Assembly: GCA_015075005.1 (NCBI GenBank)
Contig: JABTVC010000003.1
Location: 62,001-126,000, forward strand
Length of the DNA stretch: 64,000 nt
From: Planctomycetia bacterium
GTDB lineage: Bacteria; Planctomycetota; Brocadiia; Brocadiales; Brocadiaceae
Reading direction: 5' to 3'
The notes under the pieces: generated by a model
What the model saw: the letters and a program-made list of their open reading frames with translations, nothing else
What the model was told of the DNA's origin: nothing
Database searches by the model: none
Made by a program: the position numbers and the translations under genes
Part shown: positions 7,206 through 13,657 of the stretch, piece after piece
Layout of the letters: every line of letters begins with the position of its first letter
How positions within the stretch are numbered: position 1 is the stretch's first letter

Positions 7206-7988
7206 ATGATTGAAATATACAAAAAACTACCGAAGACAAATTGTGGTAAATGTGGTGTGCCCACCTGTATGGCCTTTGCACTTAAAGTAAAAAACGCACA
7301 ACTCAGGCTATGGGATTGTCCTTACATTGCCCGGGAAGATGTGTCGCCGGTTTCTCAGCAACCCGCAGTAACCATGGATGATAACTATGAACGAGTTAGT
7401 AACGAATTAGAAGTTGAGGCAAGACAGGTAAACTTTCAAGAGGCGGCCCTTGCCATTGGTGGCGATTTTGAGGTTAGAAACGGCAGGGAAATAATAAAAG
7501 TTACGATGATAAACAAGCCTTACGAGATGCGCAGGGAAGGTTTATTTGAAGATGATGTCTCGTGTCACGATTCATGGACAAAAATCATAATGTATGATTA
7601 TATCCGGAGAAAGGGGAGTAAGCCCTTAACAGGGGACTGGGTTACCCTGGGATATTTCCCTAATACCGCCTCACATGTAAAGGCATTTCAACGCAGCGCA
7701 GAAGGGAAGGTTGCGACAATCTTCAATAAGAATCTCCATGGCTTGAAGGTGCGCTGTAAAGAACTGGGTGGAGTGGAAAGCCAGGGGAAAATGAAGGCCG
7801 ATTATGTCTGTCGTATTGACCTCTTACCCCGTATCCCCTTATATGTATGCTTTTGGGAGGACGACGAAGAGTTTCCGGCGAGTTGCAAGCTCTTTCTGGA
7901 CAGCAGTGCAGAGGCTTACATCGACATAGAATACCTTGCCTACCTTGTGGAACGATTTGTAGAATCATTTGTTAATTTACCGCATTAA
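7206..7988 (+). CDS. Fe-S domain plus DUF3786 protein
   Basis: 260 residues. The N-terminus has the 4Fe-4S motif NCGKCGVPTCMAFALKV followed by a fourth Cys (WDCP, about residue 38), as in the gamma subunit of acetyl-CoA synthase/corrinoid proteins. The remainder matches the DUF3786 layout (EVRNGREIIKV, DDVSCHDSWTKIIMYDYI, FPASCKLFLDSSAEAYIDIE). Such proteins are common in anaerobes and linked to corrinoid or Fe-S chemistry, but the reaction is unknown. A single gene flanked by repeats; the small zinc-ribbon gene at 8059 follows. Confidence 0.75.
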   Translation: MIEIYKKLPKTNCGKCGVPTCMAFALKVKNAQLRLWDCPYIAREDVSPVSQQPAVTMDDNYERVSNELEVEARQVNFQEAALAIGGDFEVRNGREIIKVTMINKPYEMRREGLFEDDVSCHDSWTKIIMYDYIRRKGSKPLTGDWVTLGYFPNTASHVKAFQRSAEGKVATIFNKNLHGLKVRCKELGGVESQGKMKADYVCRIDLLPRIPLYVCFWEDDEEFPASCKLFLDSSAEAYIDIEYLAYLVERFVESFVNLPH

Positions 7989-8058
7989 TGTAGCTACGAA
8001 TTTATTATTCGTGCAGATGCGCGTTCATTCATGGCTAAAATTATAAGGGAAATTTACG

Positions 8059-8232
8059 ATGGCGAATTGCTGGAAGTGTGGTCTCTATCTCGGAGAAAAA
8101 GACGAATGGAAGAAGATGACTACCACAAAGGGAGACATCTGCATCTTATGCTATAACAAGGCAAAGGAGACTGATGAGCCCCGTGTAAAGGCCGAGATGG
8201 ACGCCTTGCTGAGAGAAAAGGAAAAGCAATAA
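8059..8232 (+). CDS. Small zinc-ribbon protein
   Basis: 57 residues (MANCWKCGLYLGEKDEWKK...). Two CxxC pairs, CWKC (4-7) and CILC (28-31), frame a small zinc ribbon, followed by a charged helix. A purine-rich ribosome-binding site (AAGGGA) precedes the ATG, and codon use looks normal. Not assignable to a named family. The distance of 70 bases and shared strand suggest it is expressed with the DUF3786 gene. Confidence 0.65.
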   Translation: MANCWKCGLYLGEKDEWKKMTTTKGDICILCYNKAKETDEPRVKAEMDALLREKEKQ

Positions 8233-8267
8233 TAGCTTGATTGTATGGGAATTTTCATTTTATGTAA

Positions 8268-8310
8268 GCGGGTTTCAGGGTGGCACGGACAAACCTTGTT
8301 TGTCCGTGTT
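8268..8310. repeat. Dispersed hairpin repeat, copy 1
   Basis: GGGTTTCAGGGTGGCACGGA followed by CAAACCTTGTTTGTCCGTG: the arms CACGGACAAA and TTTGTCCGTG form a perfect hairpin. Related copies are at 41470-41516 and 52910-52952, each with the G(G)TGGCAYGGACAA core. All three lie between genes. Confidence 0.6.
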
Positions 8311-8398
8311 CGCGCATAACTTAATTGTAATAGTTGAACAATGTGAATTATCTTGGCAAGGCATACCGATGGGGAGTTAACGCCAGGGGTCTTTAAAA

Positions 8399-8779
8399 TC
8401 AGTGCCCAATAAAAACGACTTCCATTGCGGCCTTTTGTTCTACGGCAGAAAAGATAATTTTGGTGGTACCCGGGGAAATACCATGTACGATAAATACTGC
8501 CTTACCAGCGGGATCGGTAATTTTCTCAGGTGTAACAGTCGCAACGGTTGGGGAGGTACTGGTAGCCGTGACCTTCATGCCAAAGAGTGGGCCGCCCTGC
8601 TTATCCAATACTTTAACAAATACCGGATCCTCAGAACCTGAATGGGCACTCAGTTTGTGAGGGCTTACGATAATTCGTTTCTCTTCCTCATAGGGCGTCG
8701 TTTGTGCACAAGAATTGAGCACGATGATGCCAAGACACGTTAAAGAAAAAAGCATGGCCTTTTGATGAAATAATTTCAT
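8399..8779 (-). CDS. Lipoprotein with bacterial Ig-like domain
   Basis: 126 residues. Residues 1-24 form a signal peptide with lipobox LNSC, so the mature protein begins at Cys24 and is lipid-anchored. The remainder (about 38-124) has the look of a bacterial Ig-like (Big_1/invasin-type) domain: VSPHKLSAHSGSEDPVFVKV, GMKVTATSTSPTVATVTP, TDPAGKAVFIVHG. One domain only, so probably a small surface or periplasmic protein of unknown binding role. Monocistronic; the neighbour on the minus strand is the toxin-antitoxin pair 262 bases upstream. Confidence 0.75.
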   Translation of the reverse strand: MKLFHQKAMLFSLTCLGIIVLNSCAQTTPYEEEKRIIVSPHKLSAHSGSEDPVFVKVLDKQGGPLFGMKVTATSTSPTVATVTPEKITDPAGKAVFIVHGISPGTTKIIFSAVEQKAAMEVVFIGH

Positions 8780-9040
8780 GGTATTTTTTCCTTCTCTTCA
8801 GATGTTTATTCGCGTAATAAAGCATTTCCTGATGCATATCAACTTTTAATCATTTTGTATTTTGCTGAATTTTACCAGTAATTTCAGGGCATTCAAGGAA
8901 ATTTATTCTTACTCGATGAAGTATATACCACAAGATCCTGTATTGCCTTATGAAGAAAGCTTTCTCTGAACAATTCTGGAGTAAGTTGTTGTTCTACCTT
9001 GTCAAGGTGGATATGAGACGGTAATAAATAAAGGTTTTTA

Positions 9041-9328
9041 TTAAGGATTTTTTAAAACATCGTGAGTACCCACCCTGCGTAAAATACAGGTGTCCCCTTC
9101 GATGCGATACGTAAATCGGTAAGATTTGGTTATGCGTCCTTCCCAAATATCTCGTGGATCGTTCATCTTTTTTATATTTAAAGAAGGGTGGCTGGGGCTA
9201 GACAAGAAAAATTCTATTTGTTTATCTACCGCCGTTTGAATTTGTTTGGGCAGTTTCTGTAATCCCTGACAAACGGTTTCGAAAAGAAGAGTTTCATATT
9301 TTGGCCTTTTTAAGAGCCTTGATTGCAT
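9041..9328 (-). CDS. RelE/ParE-family toxin
   Basis: About 95 residues from the ATG at 9328 ([14 protein letters not shown]); the frame is open further upstream, but that region is the antitoxin gene. It overlaps the antitoxin by 35 bases, the usual translational coupling. The fold signature is the C-terminal strand set [20 protein letters not shown] and [15 protein letters not shown], typical of RelE/ParE-type toxins that cleave mRNA or poison gyrase. The His near the end is in the position of the usual catalytic residue. A degraded relative ([17 protein letters not shown]) lies at 9780-10054. Confidence 0.8.
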   Translation of the reverse strand: MQSRLLKRPKYETLLFETVCQGLQKLPKQIQTAVDKQIEFFLSSPSHPSLNIKKMNDPRDIWEGRITKSYRFTYRIEGDTCILRRVGTHDVLKNP

Positions 9329-9578
9329 CTTTCGCATTATCAAAAGGCCCCAATACCTCGCCCTTAGCAATGGCCGCGTCCGCTTCTGCCTCTTTCTTCT
9401 GCCATTCCGGGGTATAAAAATATGACTGGTCAGGGTGAATCACCTTCACAGGTTTTATCACCAAACCCTCTTTTTGGCTTTCTATTTCCAGGTAATCACC
9501 GATTGAAACGTTAAACTTCTTGCGAAGCTCTTGCGGTATGGTAATTTGATAGTTTTGTTTGATCTTAACGAGCGGCAT
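9294..9578 (-). CDS. AbrB/SpoVT-type antitoxin
   Basis: 94 residues from ATG 9578, which has GAGGAG 7 bases upstream; an in-frame ATG at 9593 is less well placed. The N-terminal 45 residues are a swapped-hairpin AbrB/MazE DNA-binding domain ([19 protein letters not shown], then GDYLEIE). The C-terminal part is an acidic and Lys-rich segment that would wrap the toxin. Such antitoxins repress their own promoter; the AT-rich 60 bases upstream are the likely site. Forms a complete pair with the downstream toxin. Confidence 0.82.
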   Translation of the reverse strand: MPLVKIKQNYQITIPQELRKKFNVSIGDYLEIESQKEGLVIKPVKVIHPDQSYFYTPEWQKKEAEADAAIAKGEVLGPFDNAKDAIKALKKAKI

Positions 9579-9779
9579 CGTAATTCTCCTCATGGTCTTT
9601 TAAAGTTATAAATTGTAAAATTTGTAATCTTTTAATTTATAATATTCCCAGGCTAATCATTTGTCAAGCAAATCACAGGAAATATTTTAAAAGCTTGCTT
9701 TACAAATAATCAAACAGAATAAAAGGTCGCGGTGGAGATGATTTTCTGCATGGTAACGATATTTTTATGGTAGCACTTT

Positions 9780-10054
9780 TTTAAAAAAAATTCATCGTGT
9801 TTACCACAGCGCAAGAGGGTAAAGATATTATTCTCAATCAAAAATAAGAATCGATAACTTTTAGTAATTCTTCTTTCAAAGACATCGCTGTGTCCTTTTA
9901 TAACTTCTCCCTTGGTTTTTAATATGCAACGAAGGGTGAAAGGGATGAAAAGGATTAGTTGCCAGTAATATCAAACCCTTTTCTGTTCTTCGTTTTATAT
10001 CAGTCAGTAGGCCTTCAAAATCCTTTTAAAGGATGCGGATCTTATAATTTGCAT
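9780..10054 (-). pseudogene. RelE/ParE-type toxin relic
   Basis: The minus strand from ATG 10054 reads MQIIRSASFKRILKAY, then a stop. In other frames it continues IKRRTEKGLILLATNP and, about 9800-9880, [19 protein letters not shown] with NIFTLLRCGKHDEF. These are the successive parts of one toxin of the same type as 9041-9328, broken by at least two frame changes and an internal duplication of TTTCACCC-like sequence. Not functional as read. Confidence 0.6.
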
Positions 10055-10092
10055 GACTTTAGGTCTTTAATAAGGTCTTCAACATTATTAAA

Positions 10093-10284
10093 TTATTTTA
10101 ATGCACCCTTTTTAATATCTTTCAAAGCCTCTTTTACTTTTTTCTTCCCCTGTTTTGAAAGCTCAAACTCTGATTCTGGAATTTTATCAATTAAGATTTT
10201 AGGTTTTAGCACCATGTGGTTTTCCTTCATTTCGGCCTCTAAAATGTCTCCCTCTTTCACTCCTAAAGCATCTCTAAATTCCTA
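10093..10284 (-). pseudogene. AbrB-type antitoxin fragment
   Basis: Reads EFRDALGVKEGDILEAEMK, then NHMVLKPKILIDKIPESEFE and ends KKGALK. This is the second half of an AbrB-type antitoxin similar in layout to 9294-9578; the N-terminal DNA-binding hairpin is missing. At about 10284 it joins directly to a fragment of a conjugation-type ATPase, so the 5' end was lost by a rearrangement. It precedes the toxin relic in the order expected for a pair. Confidence 0.55.
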
Positions 10285-10592
10285 TGGGTGTTGCCTTTGG
10301 AATCCAAAAGAGACGTTGCCGAATTATACAAAATATATTCCAAACGAGGCATCCAGGAATCCTGCCAAATATTTCGGAAGACAGAAATAACCTGAGCGGC
10401 AACCAAAGGCCACTGTTGCGGTGCAACCGACTCTAAAATATTAAAGCCGATAGGGTGATCATGGTCTGCAGGATCAAAATATACGATATCATTGGTGCGC
10501 CCCGTTGGGCACAAACTCAAGATATCCTTGATTAAATCGGCGTGGGCATCTATTACCCCGACTCCGTGTCCGTGCTCCCCTTCGTCCGGCAT
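10263..10592 (-). pseudogene. Fragment of conjugation/helicase-type ATPase
   Basis: About 105 residues with DAHADLIKDILSLCPTGRTN, IVYFDPADHDHPIGFN and QVISVFRNIW. The sequence resembles the internal region of type IV coupling proteins and DUF87/TraD-like ATPases (pattern V.D.HGDL....L...P..R...V.YFDPAD...PIG.N). The P-loop region and the C-terminal half are absent and the fragment ends at the antitoxin relic. It marks a lost conjugative or integrative element. Confidence 0.55.
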
Positions 10593-10769
10593 CGTGCATT
10601 GATAAAGAGATCGTTCGCGATCAACTTACCCAATAACCTAGTGAAACGAATCCCATAAAGAACAACATATTGGCAATATGACGAATATCGCTATATATAA
10701 AGAAACAGTAAATTTGAATTTTGTTTTTTAACTTTTGCATTTATAATTTTTATAGGGTAAAAATATAGT

Positions 10770-11840
10770 ATGAAAACAGGTATTGCACATCTGCCGCTTC
10801 ACGCGGGCAAGGCGCCGGCATGGTTATTCCAGCGAATGAAACGCCTTGCACGGGAGATTACTATTGCTATTGTGAGTGAGTATGGCCCACAGGAAATGCC
10901 CAGGAGACTCTCTGACCCATTCTGGTTCCAGGCGCTGGGCTGTGTATTGGGATTTGACTGGCATTCGAGCGGTGTGACCACGACCACCTGCGGGGCGCTG
11001 AAGGAGGGGATCAAGGGGCTTGAGAAGGAACTGGGGCTTTTCATTGCCGGAGGCAAGGGCGGGACTTCCCGAAAGACGCCATCTGAGATTGTGGGTGTGG
11101 GTGACCACTTGTCATGTGATCCCGAAAAACTTGTTTATGCCAGCCGTATGAGCGCCAAGGTGGATAGTAGCGCCGTGCAGGATGGATATCAGCTCTATCA
11201 CCATTCGTTTGTCTTCACGAAGTCCGGGGACTGGGCCGTTGTTCAGCAGGGAATGAATGATGTCAATAAGTATGCCCGCCGGTACCACTGGCTGGGTAGT
11301 AAGGTTACAAATTTTGTGGTGGAACCACATCAGGCTATTTGTTGTGATTCCAGGGGAAGTGCCATGAATATGGTAGCCGGGGAAAGTGAAGAGGCAAGAA
11401 AGATGACGGTCATACTTTCCCAGGTAAAACCGGATACCTTAGTAAGTGAAATCAAGAAGATGCAGAACTTGCATTTGCCCACCCGTCATCACGTCGATGT
11501 TCATGATATTCATCCTGATAGACTGTACAAGATATTCATAAAAACCTATGAAACCGTCCCCAAAAATTTTGAATCATTGCTTGGCATTGAAGGAGTGGGA
11601 CCAAAGACCATTCGTGCCCTGGCTTTGATCTCAGAGATTGTCTATGGTAAAGCCCCTAGTTTCAATGACCCTGTAAGATACAGCTTTGCGCATGGGGGGA
11701 AGGATGGACATCCCTACCCTGTTGATAAAGAGGTTTACGACCGTTCCATTGAAATATTAAGAAATGCCCTCAAACAATCGAAGGTGGGAAGCAGTGAGAA
11801 GATGGACGCTATCAAACGGTTGAATTATCTTGATGCATAG
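10770..11840 (+). CDS. DUF763 domain protein
   Basis: 356 residues, close to full family length. Matches DUF763 from start to end: MKTGIAHLPLHAGKAPAWLF at the N-terminus, the DPFWFQALGCVLGFDWHSSG region, the HHSFVFT...WAVVQQGMN segment, and a C-terminal helix-hairpin-helix (GIEGVGPKTIRALALIS, about 273-290). The HhH suggests nucleic-acid binding and the family is shared by archaea and thermophilic bacteria, but no activity is established. Monocistronic, with a ~125-bp repeat of array 2 starting 11 bases after its stop. Confidence 0.82.
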   Translation: MKTGIAHLPLHAGKAPAWLFQRMKRLAREITIAIVSEYGPQEMPRRLSDPFWFQALGCVLGFDWHSSGVTTTTCGALKEGIKGLEKELGLFIAGGKGGTSRKTPSEIVGVGDHLSCDPEKLVYASRMSAKVDSSAVQDGYQLYHHSFVFTKSGDWAVVQQGMNDVNKYARRYHWLGSKVTNFVVEPHQAICCDSRGSAMNMVAGESEEARKMTVILSQVKPDTLVSEIKKMQNLHLPTRHHVDVHDIHPDRLYKIFIKTYETVPKNFESLLGIEGVGPKTIRALALISEIVYGKAPSFNDPVRYSFAHGGKDGHPYPVDKEVYDRSIEILRNALKQSKVGSSEKMDAIKRLNYLDA

Positions 11841-11850
11841 GATTTTCAAT

Positions 11851-11975
11851 TTTGATAATTAGGAGAGGAAGGGTCTATATGCAGGGACGTCTATTCCAGG
11901 AAACAGTGTTATTTTATTAATAACGCACGTATGCATGAGAAGGTTTTGAAATTAGTATATATTTCCAGCATAACG
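11851..11975. repeat. Cassette-flanking repeat, copy A
   Basis: About 125 bp (starting TTTGATAATTAGGAGAG and ending GAGAAGGTTTTGAAATTAGT then ATATATTTCC) that recurs at 12646-12770 with roughly 80 % identity by eye. Each copy ends exactly at the R' side of an attC-like site. A shorter piece of it (AAGGTTTTGAGATTTGTATA) also borders the attC-like site of array 1 at about 485-507. No gene is visible in it. Confidence 0.75.
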
Positions 11976-12032
11976 TAAAAAACTAACCGGCCGTCTGCTT
12001 TTTGGCGGTCCGTGTTGAACGCTTTGTTAAGC
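11968..12032 (-). other. attC-like recombination site (array 2, distal)
   Basis: On the minus strand: R'' box GCTTAAC (12026-12032), AAAGCGTTCAACACGGACCG, a short AAAAAGC loop region, GGCCGGTTAG, and R' box GTTATGC (11968-11974). 65 bp with boxes and spacing typical of short attC sites. The gene for the HigA-type antitoxin reads through it and stops inside (11983). Confidence 0.78.
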
Positions 12033-12342
12033 AGGAGTTTGGAACCAGCTTGATTTCCAGGCGGCAGCCGACTGCCTGAGCATACTTCTTGAGAGTAGTC
12101 AGTGATGGAACATGCTTGCCTGCAGATTCCAGGCGTGAAACCGCACTCTTTGTCGTTCCCATCAACTCCGCAACCGCTTCCTGAGTGAGGCCAAACCTGG
12201 AGCGCGCACCAAGCATTTCGCGGGTAAGCGTGTACTCTTCTTTCAAGTCCTCGTATGCTTCCCTGAATTTCTTACGCTTCAAGGCTTTTTTGAGGAAAGC
12301 CTCATGGTCGTGGGGAACTGGTTTATATTTTACATCAGCCAT
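11983..12342 (-). CDS. higA: XRE/HigA-type antitoxin, orphaned cassette gene
   Basis: 119 residues. Residues about 48-105 are an XRE helix-turn-helix: GLTQEAVAELMGTTKSAVSR, LESAGKHVPSLTTLKKYAQA. The layout (helical N-terminus then XRE domain) is that of HigA/RelB-type antitoxins encoded after their toxin. The toxin reading frame upstream (12335-12474) is internally deleted, so this antitoxin is orphaned. The last ~17 codons are read from the attC-like site and so are cassette tail, not domain. A perfect palindrome between the -35 and -10 boxes (12484-12501) is the probable operator for autoregulation. Confidence 0.82.
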   Translation of the reverse strand: MADVKYKPVPHDHEAFLKKALKRKKFREAYEDLKEEYTLTREMLGARSRFGLTQEAVAELMGTTKSAVSRLESAGKHVPSLTTLKKYAQAVGCRLEIKLVPNSCLTKRSTRTAKKQTAG

Positions 12343-12474
12343 TCTGCACCTCCTTCATCCTTCTCCGGGCAATGCGCAATTCCTGTTCCGGAGTTTCCTG
12401 GGTTTTTTTTCACAAAAGCGTGAAGTATCACGACCTTTGACGCGAGGGTGGAAGTACTCGACGGTATAGTTCAC
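12335..12474 (-). pseudogene. higB: HigB/RelE-type toxin with internal deletion
   Basis: From the GTG at 12474 the frame reads VNYTVEYFHPRVK, the normal start of a HigB/RelE-like toxin. The next bases, in another frame, read VVILHAFVKK and, after an 8-base A run (12403-12410), TQETPEQELRIARRRMKEV plus NG and a stop, which is the normal C-terminus. The central ~60 codons are gone and the A run has one base too many for continuity. The stop overlaps the antitoxin start by 8 bases, as in intact pairs. The toxin cannot be functional as read. Confidence 0.72.
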
Positions 12475-12481
12475 AATAATG

Positions 12482-12510
12482 ATGTTAGCAAGTTTGCTAA
12501 CCTTTGTCAA
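12482..12510 (-). promoter_or_regulatory. Promoter with operator palindrome for the hig remnant
   Basis: TTGACA (12505-12510), 17-base spacer, TAACAT (12482-12487). The palindrome GTTAGCAA-AC-TTGCTAAC (12484-12501) fills the spacer and overlaps the -10 box, so a bound XRE protein would block RNA polymerase. The cassette thus brings its own promoter. Confidence 0.75.
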
Positions 12511-12645
12511 GCATTCTCCAATACAAAACAGAATATCAAAGAATGCGGTGATTTATAAATTTTCGGTTAATCCTTTGTAATATTTGATCACCCTGTTTTG
12601 CAAGTATATTGTTTTTAATTCAAATAGGTTTGTAGTTTTTTCGGA

Positions 12646-12770
12646 TTTGATAATTAGGAGAGAAAGATTCTCTATGCAGGGATGTCTATTACAAGAAACA
12701 GGATTATCTTATCAATAACGCAAGTTGGAATGAGAAGGTTTTGAGATTAGTATATATTCCCGGTATAACG
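12646..12770. repeat. Cassette-flanking repeat, copy B
   Basis: Second copy of the ~125-bp repeat described at 11851-11975, beginning TTTGATAATTAGGAGAG and ending GAGAAGGTTTTGAGATTAGT and ATATATTCCC. It meets the R' box of the attC-like site at 12763. The ~160 bases between it and the hig promoter contain nothing I can identify. Confidence 0.75.
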
Positions 12771-12894
12771 TAGAATTGAGTGACGAGTGCCACTATATTA
12801 CAACAACATGCCTAAAACCAATTTGCATACCTTAAAACAATGCAAGCTGAAAAAGCGCACTGTGGCACTCTTTCGCTCCAATGACTTGTTATAC
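12763..12894 (-). other. Long attC-like recombination site (array 2, middle)
   Basis: 132 bp. On the minus strand: TGTATAACAAGTCATTGGAG with R'' GTATAAC (12888-12894), a stem GAGTGCCACAG paired with AGTGGCACTC, and R' GTTATAC (12763-12769). The terminal boxes are mutually complementary, and the size and TATAACAAG start resemble Vibrio-type long attC repeats. It follows the stop of the 222-residue membrane protein by a few bases. Confidence 0.78.
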
Positions 12895-12898
12895 ATAC

Positions 12899-13567
12899 TT
12901 ATTTATCTTTTTTGGCACGATGTATAACTAAAGTACACTCCAAAGGCTTATCTACACCATAGTAAATTAAAAGCTTAGCAGTCATTGAATCAGTTGTAGG
13001 CAGGGAAAAATTTTCAAATTCAATATTCCATCCACGACTCCAAAACTCTTCAGGATTTAGGGAGATATTCTCTTTATATTTTAAATGGGCCTCATAGCCT
13101 TTAATAAAGCTCTTTGTCTCGTCCCAATCATTAGAAGTATTAGAAGAATTATTAGGACCCGCAGTTTGGATGGAATTAAGCTTCTTTGATAAGTGAATAT
13201 TTATTGAAATATCTTGAGCTGATTTGCTGCCAATATTTTTTATGAAGATCTTGTCTAGGGGGATTGTCAAACTACTACAATCTTCAATAGTCTCTGTATT
13301 ACCGCTAATAGGCTGGCCATCATAAAATATTTCCAACTTCGGTTTTATCAGTGCTTGATTTGAAAGAACCTCAAATTTTCTTTCCATGTCTCTTACAGCA
13401 TTCGATACTTCTGTCTTTGAAAATATAGACAAAATGGCAAGGAGGACTCCAACAAAAATGAAAATACTTGTTATTGCCGTTAAAATATATTTGAAAAATC
13501 GGTGCGTTTTTTCTTGTTCATCCTCAAGAGATTTGATACGTGATTCAAGTTCTTGTTCGTTTCCCAT
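12899..13567 (-). CDS. Coiled-coil and single-TM membrane protein (cassette)
   Basis: 222 residues, family not recognised. Residues 1-22 are a charged helix (ELESRIKSLEDEQEKTHRFF), 26-48 a hydrophobic membrane helix (ILTAITSIFIFVGVLLAILS), 50-70 a short coiled coil, and about 75-220 a beta-rich soluble domain with a conserved-looking end (LLIYYGVDKPLECTLVIH). The topology suggests an anchored protein with its large domain on the far side of the inner membrane. The next upstream cassette holds an ATPase. No known function. Confidence 0.65.
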   Translation of the reverse strand: MGNEQELESRIKSLEDEQEKTHRFFKYILTAITSIFIFVGVLLAILSIFSKTEVSNAVRDMERKFEVLSNQALIKPKLEIFYDGQPISGNTETIEDCSSLTIPLDKIFIKNIGSKSAQDISINIHLSKKLNSIQTAGPNNSSNTSNDWDETKSFIKGYEAHLKYKENISLNPEEFWSRGWNIEFENFSLPTTDSMTAKLLIYYGVDKPLECTLVIHRAKKDK

Positions 13568-13605
13568 TTATTACTCCACCGTTTTTATATTTATTAGTAT
13601 GTATA

Positions 13606-13657
13606 ATGTTACGGCTTAGGCGCGCTTTCAAGCGTCGCCTGGAGCTGTTTGTTCGAC
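13606..13657 (-). other. Possible short attC-like site after the ATPase gene
   Basis: On the minus strand GTCGAAC (13651-13657) begins a fold in which AGGCG-A-CGC pairs with GCG-CGCCT around a TTGAAA loop, leaving one unpaired A. The end GTAACA (about 13607-13612) would be an R' box only if one T is missing. The ATPase stop codon is in the loop. It separates two cassette genes, but the boxes are weak. Confidence 0.4.

Noticed and set aside
8268-8310. TGGCAC...TTG in the hairpin repeat as a sigma-54 promoter
   Set aside because: Spacing and the -12 GC do not fit, and the same sequence recurs as a palindromic repeat at unrelated loci.
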